The notes beneath the pieces were generated by a model, which searched no databases, was not told the origin of the DNA, and saw nothing but the letters and a program-made list of their open reading frames with translations. A stretch of 64,000 bases of DNA from Crossaster papposus (lineage: Eukaryota; Echinodermata; Asteroidea; Velatida; Solasteridae), in NCBI GenBank assembly GCA_037893245.1, contig JBAIAA010000815.1, positions 950,501 through 1,014,500 of the forward strand, read 5' to 3'. Each line of letters begins with the position of its first letter. Within the stretch, counting starts at the first letter, position 1. Positions 23,401 to 33,197 of the stretch are shown one piece after another. Position numbers and translations under genes: made by a program.

Positions 23401-26400
23401 TGTCTGGCCTGGGATATGATCACTGGTGAGAAGACCTACAATGCCGGGGTCACGATGGTGAAACTGTAATTATAAAGTATTCACCCATTTGTTAACCAGC
23501 GTTTGTTTATGGTGTAAATGGAGGACACATGCCTGGCGACATGAAGGTGAATTGGGGTCAAGGTTAGAATCAAGGACGTCCTTGATTGAGATTAGTGTAC
23601 AAAACCAATGAGAGCCGTCGGAAACAAACAAAGGAAATAATCGAGAGGAACAAAAGAAACTCCTCGATTTACACTATAAACAAACGTACATGTTCGCGCC
23701 AGAGGACATATATACAGAAAAAAAAAATTTGAGAATAAAAAAGGATGACACATAAACATGCCACAAGCAAGGCCGGAAATGTCTGTCAGCAGCGAGCAAA
23801 GCCAGAAGTGCGTGGGTGTGCTTCCCTGTACCATCAGCCTGAACCCACCTCAGATTGAGTTTCGTTAAAAATAATCCTGCGCCTCGGCTCGGTAAATGCT
23901 ACAATAATCCCGGCGCAAACTGGTTAAATATGAACTCTGAAATACGGACCCCGGTGAACATTTTGCAGTAGTCTTGGTTGCGAGACATCCTAGGTGCGGT
24001 ATGCGATGCAGGCACCCTCTAACGTACGCCAAACACACATTGTCCTTGGCGAGTCATTGTATGGCATGCGAACACAGTACCAATACGCACATTCTTGTAC
24101 ATGACATTATGGGAACATTCTATAGGGTTTTGATGCTCTTTTGACACAATACTTTATAAAATGTTCAACAACCCCCTTACTTTATTTGTCTTCTCCATTT
24201 TCTTTTCTTATACCCTAGCCCAATTCTACCTCTTGACCCCTTCACTGGAGACAGCAAAATGTTATGGAGACAGCAAAATGTCCCCACAACTCGGTCAGAT
24301 TTTTTCAAACAAAAGAAACCGTCTTAACTCGGTGTTAGCCTACTCACTCATTGTTTCTCGCATGTCCACAGGATGCGAAGGCACTGTTGGGAAACATGCA
24401 ACTGGAATCACGAGTACCACCCAAACAGATCAAATTTTGAGAGTCACAATTTTGACCTCAGAAATTTGTTTATATCCTACATTAAAAATGTATTTTGTCG
24501 CCAAATAGGGTACTTTTCAGGATGGACTAGGCCCTTTCAAGGTTTAAGCTAAAAATGTAGTTGTACACACTTCTTACAGGCAGCATTGCATTGAAGAGAT
24601 GCGTGATAAAAGAAGCACCATTTCTAACAGCTTCTTCAGCCTGAGGTAGATTGGCGACGGAGTGACCTGAAAATAATGGGGAAGAAAATCCTGGTAAAAC
24701 AATGCAGGGCTATTTATGACTTAAAAGGTAGGATACACTATTGGTAATTGCTTGAATAATCATGAATGGGTGGATTTGGGGTGGGAAGATTTTATAGTAA
24801 ATATCGTTTAATTTAATGGATAGTGGACAAGCTCAAGTGGGACCGCAAATCAACTTTATTAGAAGTCTATTCATAATTGCGACTTTAGAAACGGTTATTC
24901 CAGCCCGATGTTCTGTTTGTGCGATTAACCCTTAGTCTGAAAAGGGCATTTTGTCAATGGCTATGGCCGTGGCTACGAAGATCACATGAGGATCGGGATG
25001 GCCTGCATTTGAGGGATCGATGAGCACGGCTCATTTTGGGGGAATTCCAAATGGATGACGGATAAACACATCACGAACAAGGCCGGACAAATTTGTGACG
25101 AACAATCCCGCGTCTGGGCCCGGTCAATGTCAAAATAGTCCCGGTGCCAAACCTGGGTGAGCTACTCGAACGCACGCACCCACCCACCTACCTACCCATT
25201 GTTGGAGCTTTGTTTGCCCAGAGTCAAACAAACGCAAGTGCAAATGGCAAACAAATGGCACTGTGTACCGAGCGAAACGACGATTCCCTCCCTCGCAAGC
25301 CTCGTCACTACCTCCGCGGACCGGCACGACTCCGGGGCTAGCGTGACGATGGCCACATTGTCCAGCGACTGGTACACCTGTAGCAACTGTTCAAAGCCGC
25401 AGGGATGGCTAGCATCTTGAATCAGCCCCAATGGGTGGGCTCCAGGCTTGTCTTTGCTAATGAACGGGCCTTCTAGATGAATTCCTGTCAAGGTAGAAGG
25501 GGGAAGGGGGAATGATGCACTAGTCAAGTGAGGATTCTTGAAAGACTGTCTGGGCAAGAGAGGGACCTAGTTAACAATTTAACTAAACAATTAGGGCTGC
25601 GCATCACAACCGGGAACCCAAGTACCCAAGCATTGATGTCAGGAACCGGTTCCAGAATATCGAGAACCCGTAGCCAACTTTACAAATTTACATAGTAAGC
25701 TCTCGGACAATGAAAAAACCAAAGTCTGTTGAAACAGAAAAAGGAAACAGCTTGTTGCATGCTTGTGTTTAGTTCATGGCTTCACGTCCCTTCTGGTGAT
25801 TCCAAACTCGGAATTGCAATTCCACTTTTGTAAGAAATTGATTCTCTGAACTAGGTGATTCTAGTTTACTCGAGCATCTATTCCAGTGTTTGTGCATCAG
25901 TTTTAAAGATTGACCGAAACCAACAATAAATTGCTTTCAAAGAATGCCAAATACCATAATGAAATGTTTTAAAAGTATGTAGTGTGTCAAAGACATGCCG
26001 ATAGCACAATACTCTGATGAAACCGTCTGCTAATAGAGCCGACGTATAGTGTAGAATACAAATGCAGCCGGCGCCGCGCATTCTTGTCCACGTGGAGCTG
26101 ATTGTCGCTAGTGCTAATCGCAAATATTTCTCAAAGTTTTCCTTTAGTGTAAGTTGATTTATCTATGCCAATTAGGTTTCCTATTAATTCCTATCATAGG
26201 AGGAAATGTTTACGGTTATTGGGAATAGTATTATATGCAGTTCCTGAACATCACTGTTAAGACGTTACTGTTACCGTAATTTCCTGCCGATTAGACGCGT
26301 CTTATCCAACTTTGTAGAGCACAAAAACATCGCTGCGCCTTATCTTCAGGTGCGCCGTATCTGGTGTCGCTTGAGTTCAAAGTGACGGTCTTTGTGTGAA

Positions 26401-29400
26401 GAATTCTTTCAATGCCGCAATCTTTTTTGTAAGTAAGCAGCCGCAGCCCTGAACTGCACTCAAAGGCAATGTGATACAATAGTGTCACATATAGTACGGT
26501 CTCGTTATTGACTGTGTTCTTCCCTTGTCCTACCCACATCAAAAAATAAACCATCCCATAAAAACAGTCCAATCATGTCCTTCCTTCTAACAATCTCTTT
26601 TTTTTCATTGGGTGTAATTGTAGGCCACAAAGTGCCATTTCCCAGCCTATTGAAATTTCAAAGTAACGGTAGGCCACATGTTGGTCTACTTGCTACGATG
26701 TAATACAATTTGTAGGTCAGCTGTCAATCATTGTCTGGATTTCTTGCCCCATCTTGGAATATAATCGGAAAATACTCCCGAATAATTCTCCCTTGGTTTT
26801 ATTTTATTCCTCTTGCACTATAAAGCGTTTATTATGTAAAATTACACCACGGAACCACTTATAAATTCAAAAATGTAACGAGCTCTTACAATTTCCACAT
26901 CTATTTTAGGGACAAATTAAATATTATGTGTTTTATTAAATAAAACCCAGCAGAATAGTTATTAAATTTGAATAAATTTGAACTCCTTAGGATGTGTAGA
27001 AAATCATTTTAAGACTGAAGTACACACTTCTGGGAGTAATTTGCTGGGATAAAACCTTAGCTCGTGCATTTTAAGAGACATTGCAGGACAACAAATAATA
27101 ATACCCGTTTTAAGTCAACTCTATGTTGTCTGATTATGTTGTCTGGAAAGAAACTATATCACTACTGAATTAATTTACAATCCCATGGACCATGAAACGT
27201 GGTTTTGAAACCTGATATCTGCAGGAGAGGTACATGTATTTGCTTCCATTGTATAAACTCTGCGGTCAGGAACATCTGGTGTTTGCGATTGTTGATACAT
27301 TTTGTGTCGCTCACTCAAAGGATTTAGTTCATTGAACCTTATTTCTTTTGGAAAAAGACGCACCATTGTAGGGTCAGAAACCACAAGCATGCACAGCGTT
27401 GGCTCAATGGATAAAGGTTGGTATCAATTTACTTTGGTGACCAGCCCATGGGGTTATGGTTTATTATTTGTTTATATGCTTGGAATAGTGGGATCGTTTT
27501 AAGGCAACAAAATGACCCATTTGTGGCGATGTACCGACACCGGGTGGCGCCTGGTGTTCTTCTGGGTGCGTTCAAGCATGCGTCTTATTCGGTGGTGCGC
27601 CTTGTCTGTGGGCGTTTTAAATTTTTTGGGTGATTTTAGGGACCTGCGCCTTAACCATCGAGCGCCTTGTCCGCAGGAAATTACGGTAATAGCTTCTGAC
27701 TGATAACTGTCTATAAGAGACTGATCACACCCCATAATGACGACACTATCGATTTTAGATCAGTGGTTTTAGATCGCTTTGCGTCGGGATGTAGTCAAGC
27801 TGACCTACACCTCGTGACCAGTAATTCTCACTACTTCCTCTCAAACCATGCTGTATTTGTATATTACTGGTTCCTCGGTGTAGGTCAGCTCGACTACCTC
27901 CCTGCGCTTCGTGTCATGAGGTAGCAGAGCTGACCTACACCTCGTGACCAGTAATTCCCACTACTTCCCCTCAAACCATGCTGTATTTGTATACTCCTCT
28001 CCTTTAGTAAAAGTAACTAAGGAGTTCAGGTACGTTCATACTTAATGCAAATAGAAACGCTAAGCGGATTTGATGTCACAAAGCCTTCGCTACGAAAAGT
28101 CACCAGAGTTGAAATGTGTTCAACTTCTGAGAAATCGCAGTGCGAACAATTATTTGCCCTGACGTCACAAATTTGCATTCGTGTTCACTTTCGTGCCGAG
28201 TATGAACCGGCCTTCAGAGTCAAGATATTTTCCATTTTAGACATTTTTTAGCTTACCTAGGATACCAGCACCCTTATGGCTTCCATTTGTTCTCCGTATT
28301 TGGGGAAGAACCTAAAACATGGAGAAAACAAATAAACAAATGTATTTAACTACCGTTTTACTTTTACTGGCCGAGGCAGCAAATCATCAGAAATTTGGGT
28401 ACCCTGTAAGGCTGCGCATCAGAACCGGGTACTTGAGTACCTGACCGTTGATGTCAGGATCCGAATCCAGATTATGGAATTGAGTACCCGTAGCCAACTT
28501 TACAAACTCCTTTTTGCAGTATGTTTTGACTTTACTGTTGGCACTCGGAGAAAAAGAAGTGCGAGAAAGCAAAAGAGGGGTGCGGGCGCAAATTTGCAGT
28601 ATGTTTTGACTTCACCGTTGGCAATAGCAAAAAGGGGCGCAAAGTTGCATTATGTTTTGATTTCACTCTTGGCACTCGGAGAAAAAAGGGTGCGAGAAAG
28701 CAAAAGAGGGGTGCGGGCGCAAATTTGCATTATGTTTGGAGTTTAATGTGTTGGCACTTGGAGAAAAAGTTGTGCGAGAAAGCAAAAGAGGTGTGCGGGC
28801 GGAAATTTGCAGAATGTTTTGACTTCACTGTTGGCACTCAGAGAAAAAGCGGTGCGAGAAAGCAAAAGAGGCGTGCGGGCGCAAATTTGCAGTATGTTTT
28901 GACTTTACTGTTTCAGCTCATGAAAGCGAAAGGTTTTGAATGTCATATGTTGGGAATTTAGAAAATATAACAAGACTACATAGGAAAACAAAATATGTTT
29001 CAAATTGATGATGCTCGTGAATTTGCACAGGTCTTAAAGCAAAGCTGATCACTGTAAACACAATTCTGTCTTGCTGTATTTGCTCCATTAGGTGGCAGTA
29101 TTAGAGTACGGATCTTGAACAAGCTCAAAAGGAACTTCTGAGATTTAAATTTTGGGGTAGGGTTTCTTTAACCTTAGTCACTATACACTACAAAATACTA
29201 CTAATAGTAAAACAGTTAATGAGTACTGGTGTTTTTTTGGGGGGGGCTAATCGGGTAGCCTGTTCCCAAAGCACCCGTAAATGCACACCCTAGGCTAGTA
29301 CTGTGGATTTCTTTTGGTGGAATCTGGATCACTTTGAATAATTTTGTTTTAATTGAGAGATACAGCGTTTTTGGGGGTGGGAAGAAGCAATAAGTGACAT

Positions 29401-30229
29401 AGTATCTTGCTCAAGGTGCAGACGCACCGTAACCCCTGGCCACGAGGCTATGGCACTCCACACGATACAAAAGACTAGACCATACCTGCCTATAAGTCTG
29501 TGGGCTGGATGTGATGATTGTAGGGCAGTAGGATGTCACGCCGTAAGCAAGGAGTTTCTTGGATACTCTCTGCAGGCCTTCGGCTAGACATTCTGGGTCC
29601 GAGGAGAAGTCTACACCAAAGGCACCTTTGTAGAGAAACAGAATAATTTTGCGATTGTGTAGTGCAGGACCACTTTACAGTTTTGATAAAATTGGAGTTA
29701 AGGATGGTTTTTATCATTCTAAAATGACTTTTTTTCCATTATCAATAGTAAACGATTTGTTCGGGCTTGCTTGTGACGTATTTATCCATCATCCGTTTTG
29801 AATTTCAGATTTGTTTGCGTGTACGTCCTCCGGCGGAACCTGGTTAACCAAGACCGTATGAGAGTGATACCAGCTATAATCGGACGAATCCTGCCAGGGC
29901 CGGCTAAAACCGTGATATTGCGATCCACCCCAGTTATTGCAATTCACTACAGATATGGAATTCCTTCTGTGAAACATTTACAACCATAGGCATAAATTAC
30001 TCCGATTCAATTTACCATTTATCTGAGCATCAATGAAGCCAGGGCTAATGATGCAGTCATTACAGTCCAGCTTGTGATCAGCGTAGCCTTTCTCGACAAA
30101 GAAGAGCGATTCCGGGTTGAGGATCCTCCCGTCTCGCACCCACAGGTCTTCCCGGATAATCCGGTGCTTGTACAGGATGCGGCAGTTCTGGAATTGGGTG
30201 ATTGGGGAATCGGAAGCTCTGGATGGCAT
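17200..30229 (-). CDS. AMDHD2: AMDHD2, N-acetylglucosamine-6-phosphate deacetylase (complete, 8 coding exons)
   Basis: Exons 30229-30016, 29625-29486, 28311-28257, 25484-25269, 24666-24578, 23463-23322, 21174-21045 and 17467-17200 join in frame (1254 nt, 417 residues; the human enzyme has 409). The enzyme hydrolyses GlcNAc-6-phosphate to glucosamine-6-phosphate and acetate in cytosolic amino-sugar catabolism. Family landmarks are in order: the N-terminal [13 protein letters not shown] beta-sandwich part; [17 protein letters not shown]; metal-ligand Glu141 in IHLEGPFIS; His210 in LGHSVAN; His231 in [38 protein letters not shown]; catalytic Asp292 in VLVTDAI; and the C-terminal [20 protein letters not shown]. 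No lesion is visible, so it should be functional. Its introns hold a minisatellite and several MITEs. Confidence 0.96.
17468..21044. other. AMDHD2 intron 7
   Basis: It holds the nested CAGGG-type palindromes (17696-18799) and an A-tract at 18171-18192. ACATGTACATGTAC microsatellite words occur at about 19570. I see nothing else structured. Confidence 0.4.
17696..18799. mobile_element. Nested hAT-like palindromes rich in GTCGAGTC
   Basis: The outer ends CAGGGTGTAGTCGAGT (about 17700) and GAGTCAGTACAACTCTG (about 18783) are imperfect inverses. Inside, 18508-18720 is a second fold-back, CAGGGTTGTAGTCGAGTC to GACTCGACTACATTCCTG. CAGGG ends suggest hAT elements; no convincing 8-bp TSD was found. 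Confidence 0.45.
21045..21174 (-). CDS. AMDHD2: AMDHD2 exon 7
   Basis: Carries catalytic Asp292 within VLVTDAI and the [10 protein letters not shown] motif. The acceptor ATTGTTCAG lies before 21174 and the donor GTATGCG after 21045. Confidence 0.95.
21175..23321. other. AMDHD2 intron 6
   Basis: It holds the second copy of the hairpin MITE (21858-22025). Otherwise I see nothing recognisable. Confidence 0.4.
21858..22025. mobile_element. Hairpin MITE, copy 2 (diverged)
   Basis: Same family as 5660-5826. It starts AGGAATAACAGTGCGAGGAC, has a CCTTGCCTTCGGATC centre and ends CACTGTTATTCCC. Arm mismatches show that it is older than copy 1. Confidence 0.7.
23322..23463 (-). CDS. AMDHD2: AMDHD2 exon 6
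   Basis: Encodes [15 protein letters not shown] and [16 protein letters not shown]. The acceptor TATAATTACAG lies before 23463 and the donor GTAGCATG after 23322. Confidence 0.95.
23464..24577. other. AMDHD2 intron 5
   Basis: I see no gene. About 23600-23690 is an inverted relative of about 16440-16510 (shared words ATCGAGAGGAACAAAAGAAACTCC and its complement). Confidence 0.35.
24578..24666 (-). CDS. AMDHD2: AMDHD2 exon 5
   Basis: Carries metal ligands His210 (GHSVAN) and His231 (THLFNAM). The acceptor ATTATTTTCAG lies before 24666 and the donor GTAAGAAG after 24578. Confidence 0.95.
24667..25268. other. AMDHD2 intron 4
   Basis: A dispersed repeat at about 24724-24812 (AAAGGTAGGATACACTATTGG... 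TTTATAGTAAATAT) also occurs at about 693-757. Nothing else is seen. Confidence 0.4.
25269..25484 (-). CDS. AMDHD2: AMDHD2 exon 4
   Basis: Carries metal ligand Glu141 in IHLEGPFIS and the VAIVTLAPE strand. The acceptor TACCTTGACAG lies before 25484 and the donor GTACAC after 25269. The phase-1 split of Gly137 restores the motif exactly. Confidence 0.95.
26274..27686. mobile_element. TA-flanked TIR element (Tc1/mariner type), no transposase seen
   Basis: CCGTAATTTCCTGC at 26274 is inverted as GCAGGAAATTACGG ending at 27686, and both ends are flanked by TA. Internal words such as GCGCCTTATC and GCGCCTTGTC are also inverted near the ends. The interior has no recognisable ORF. Confidence 0.55.
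27780..28000. repeat. Palindrome with direct duplication
   Basis: AGCTGACCTACACCTCGTGACCAGTAATTC (about 27797) is repeated directly at about 27928. Between the two copies lies the inverse (TTACTGGTTCCTCGGTGTAGGTCAGCT, about 27864-27890), so the block can fold back on either copy. Confidence 0.55.
28257..28311 (-). CDS. AMDHD2: AMDHD2 exon 3 (55 bp)
   Basis: A short exon encoding [18 protein letters not shown] plus one base of Gly137. The acceptor TGTTTTAG lies before 28311 and the donor GTAAGC after 28257. It is needed to keep frame between exons 2 and 4. Confidence 0.93.
28516..28915. repeat. ~81-bp minisatellite in AMDHD2 intron 2
   Basis: GCAGTATGTTTTGACTT-type starts occur at about 28516, 28595, 28646, 28727, 28808 and 28889. 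The 81-bp unit contains GGCACTCGGAGAAAAA and GTGCGAGAAAGCAAAAGAG. One unit is shortened to about 51 bp. Confidence 0.75.
29486..29625 (-). CDS. AMDHD2: AMDHD2 exon 2
   Basis: Encodes [10 protein letters not shown] through [16 protein letters not shown]. The acceptor TTTCTCTACAAAG lies before 29625 and the donor GTATG after 29486. Confidence 0.94.
30016..30229 (-). CDS. AMDHD2: AMDHD2 exon 1 (start codon)
   Basis: ATG at 30229-30227. It encodes [20 protein letters not shown] through FIDAQIN and one base of Gly72; the donor is GTAAAT. The start is chosen because TQFQNCRIL aligns with the short N-terminus of animal homologues. Confidence 0.92.
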
Positions 30230-30265
30230 GTTTGGATGTGGATACGAGCGCTGAGGAGCATAATA

Positions 30266-30289
30266 TTAGCATATGTGTACATATGACAT
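30266..30289 (-). promoter_or_regulatory. Upstream ORF in AMDHD2 leader
   Basis: A strong acceptor (CCTTTTCTTTTCTTTTACAG) at 30303 implies a spliced 5' leader. Between it and the main ATG lie a 7-codon uORF (ATG 30289 to TAA 30266) and two more out-of-frame ATGs (30282, 30272) overlapping the start. These could dampen translation, if the leader is really used. Confidence 0.4.
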
Positions 30290-30302
30290 GGTTACTTTAG
30301 TC

Positions 30303-32878
30303 CTGTAAAAGAAAAGAAAAGGAAGATATTCAGACATTATCAAGCAAAGTTGAATCTACTTGCCCATCACATGGTGATTTAACGAATATCGCGTCGTTAA
30401 AGACATTTTTTTAACGAAATTTACATGAAGATATAATTGACAAAAAGATATTAATACATTACTTTTAGTAGTTTCAAGTTATTATTACGTACACACCAAT
30501 CGTTGCCAACAAATAATGTGAGTTCGAGACAGTACTAATTAACAGTCTAGGCTTATCTAATCCGCCGCAACGTGTCTTGAGCCAGTTTACGGTGAAAATA
30601 GTCCTATGGGTATTTCTTTGATGATTATGAAGCAATCTTGAAGGGACATTGCTTATTTCTTTTTTTTATTTATGTCTGTGATAGTACGTAGACAATTATG
30701 TGAAGGTATATAGAGCAAGGCTCATTTATACACATGTACAATTTGTTTTAGTAACGTTGCGCTCTCTTCATCAGTTTCATACCAACTCGAGTTCGTATAA
30801 CGACGTGCGTTGTATGCGCGATGCTGCGTGCAGGCTTAATAATATAATATCAATGCGTGCAGCATGCAGCATGCATATATCGCGGATTCGCGAAGGGCGG
30901 CGAAAGGCGCGCGTGGGCATCAATACACGCACTCATACGAACTCGGTGTGAAACTGACGAAGAGAGTCTACAAGTTTAACGCTGTTTTGAGTTTATTTTT
31001 TTTCACTTGTTAGTTCTTTCAGCGCTTTAACCGTTGTGGTTAACTTTGCAACAGAAGCACGTTATTGAGCACACTTGTCAGTCTGTTCGCAACCGTTTTG
31101 ATGGACGAAGGTTGTTATCACCACCAGTCGGCACCGTTCCGTCTAATGCCGGTTAAGAACGAGTCGAGACAGTTTTATGAATGAAATCATTATGCATCGG
31201 GTACTGCACATGCGTAGTGATGGTATGAGAAAAAGCTAAGATGGCCACTGTCTAGTGCTGAAAAAAGCTTCCGAATCGGTGAAGTTTTGGGTGAGTTATG
31301 ACAGTTTAAAAACTTTTTGCGTCTTCCTTTTTTGGAACTCAAAGTTCTTACTGTCTCAGAGAGTCCATATTTGTAATAATGTTATTCTTTCTCATGAAAT
31401 TTCTTTGGAAATCAAACGATTTAGTTCCGAATAGTTCATTTGTTTAGCTGTCGAATGGTGTTACACACGTGGGTGGTCGGATTGATAGCGCGATGGTCGC
31501 GAGCAATATGCATGGCCATTTTTAGATGAAACTCCCAAAATTTGCCAATAATTCTCAAAGGATCACATGATAAACTACACGCGGCGTGGGAACGTATCAA
31601 GTTACATCGATGGCTCGGTCGACCCCCGCGTCGATGCATTGCTATGGAAATTGAGCGGCGGCGCATCGTTAAAAATAGAATGACTGGAGGGGAATGACCA
31701 GCAAATTGGCAGGACAATCTTACGTCACAAAAGTCACTGATAATTTTGGGCGTCAAATGAGTGCAAGTGCGCAGGCGTGCAAATTCCCGCATGATTTATG
31801 GGACAGGTTTGTACGTGCATCAGTGTATGTAATTTAGTCGTACTATACAGAAACCCACCTAGTCAGAGTTGAATTAATTAAAACTAAATAAAAGAACAGA
31901 GAACAATCGAAGCCATTATCCAACAAAACTTTTCTTCAACCTCACTTTATTTGAGTGTCCGATGTTTGAGTTACCAAAACAAAATCATAAGGAAAAACCA
32001 AACCACAAAAACCCCGTCGTCCAGGTTGGTCGCGGCGGCGCTGACAAAATAAATTGCCGCGCTAGATAGTTGAAAGCGGAGGACGCATGAGGGCGCATTA
32101 ATGCGAGTTTATCGTTGATTAAATTAGAGCGTTTGGAATCAAGACTAAACAGTTGACAGGCGTCAGAAACTGCCGACTTTATTAATTTTATGGGGGCCAT
32201 AAAAACTAAGAGCACATCCGGATTGACATGAAATTCGGCCAATATGTTAAACAAACTTCCCTTTTGCCGCCTACATTTTAAAAAACCGTGCCCGGTAACG
32301 TAAAAGGTTTCCTTTTCACTGTTTAATATTTGCACTAATTTAAAAACTCTCAATACTTTCTTGTTATAATAAAATCCCCCCCCCCCCCGCAAAAATAAAT
32401 AAATGTAAGAAATCACACAAACACCTGGCAAAAACAAATTATACTCTAAATCATCAAGAATATCAATGTAAAGGGGCATTTTCTTATTAGCGCCGACCGC
32501 GCGTGGACATAATTAACGCGTGAAATCTGACAGTGACACCACTTTAAATTAAAGACGTTTGCGGCTGATGACGTCACACTATTTCCAATGCGCTACCTAG
32601 GGCCAAGTTCGATCAAGGAACTGTAGTTAACTAGTGGTTAGTTCGTGACGTCAATAGGGCATGCGCACCGAAGTTGAAGTGCGAACGACTCTAGTCGAAC
32701 TTATAACTATCGATAACTGCCAAACTGGTCCTCTCTGTACTGTGCTATTAAAGCGGCTATTGGTTACCATCGATGCGACCAACCGCGGTAGGCTGGTCGT
32801 AAATAGTCCACTAGAATAGTCCAACCATCGTCAACTAGCCCGAGTTCGATCAGAGTTAGTCAAACTATAGTTAACTAT
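30303..32878. other. Upstream of AMDHD2 to LTR element
   Basis: It includes the 30762-30968 hairpin and a C-run at 32380-32389. Inverted AGTTCGATCA / ATCGAACT words at about 32606-32876 continue at 37283-37304, so the LTR element landed in an older palindrome. No exon of the AMDHD2 leader is identifiable. Confidence 0.4.
30762..30968. mobile_element. Hairpin MITE upstream of AMDHD2
   Basis: The arms CTCTCTTCATCAGTTTCATACC and the inverse ending GTGTGAAACTGACGAAGAGAG, about 35 bp each, enclose GC-rich CATGCAGCATGCATAT sequence. No ORF. Confidence 0.5.
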
Positions 32879-33143
32879 TGTAACGCCCGTGCCGGTTGGG
32901 CGGTAGAGGGCGCTGGAGCGATTCCACGGTGGTGGGATCGCCCCGGAAACCCGCCTTGGATTGCGCAAGCGCCGAACTGGTTCAGGCCAGTTCTAGGGGC
33001 CGCGTGATTGTGTGAGCCTGAAGTCCATGTTTGGTAGGCGAGAGTCCACAATAAACGGCAGAGAACCACAGGAAATAGAGGAACACTTGTGTCAGGAGTC
33101 CTTCTTGTGTGTGTAGTCGACCCCACGGCGAATCTACGTTACA
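32879..33143 (+). repeat. 5' LTR
   Basis: 265 bp, TGTAACGCCC to CTACGTTACA. AATAAA at 33050-33055 can serve as the polyadenylation signal. It is preceded by TSD CTAT (32875-32878). Confidence 0.93.
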
Positions 33144-33162
33144 TTGGTGGCAGCGGTCGGCA
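33144..33162 (+). promoter_or_regulatory. Primer-binding site
   Basis: TGGTGGCAGCGG begins one base after the LTR. A TGG start complementary to a tRNA CCA end is expected here, and this sequence is commonly seen in animal Ty3/gypsy elements. The tRNA species cannot be named. Confidence 0.7.
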
Positions 33163-33197
33163 TACGGAAGGACGGGAAAAGACCAGGTGAAGTGTTC

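Larger units (their letters stand above)
25485..28256. other. AMDHD2 intron 3
   Basis: It contains the TA-flanked element at 26274-27686 and the repeated palindromic block at 27780-28000. The remaining sequence shows nothing recognisable. Confidence 0.4.

Noticed and set aside
23266-23469. Plus-strand 67-codon ORF
   Set aside because: It is antisense to AMDHD2 exon 6, whose minus-strand frame matches the enzyme exactly.
33144-33197. TTG start of gag at 33144
   Set aside because: TTG lies in the primer-binding site. The first ATG in frame, at 33198, is the reasonable start.
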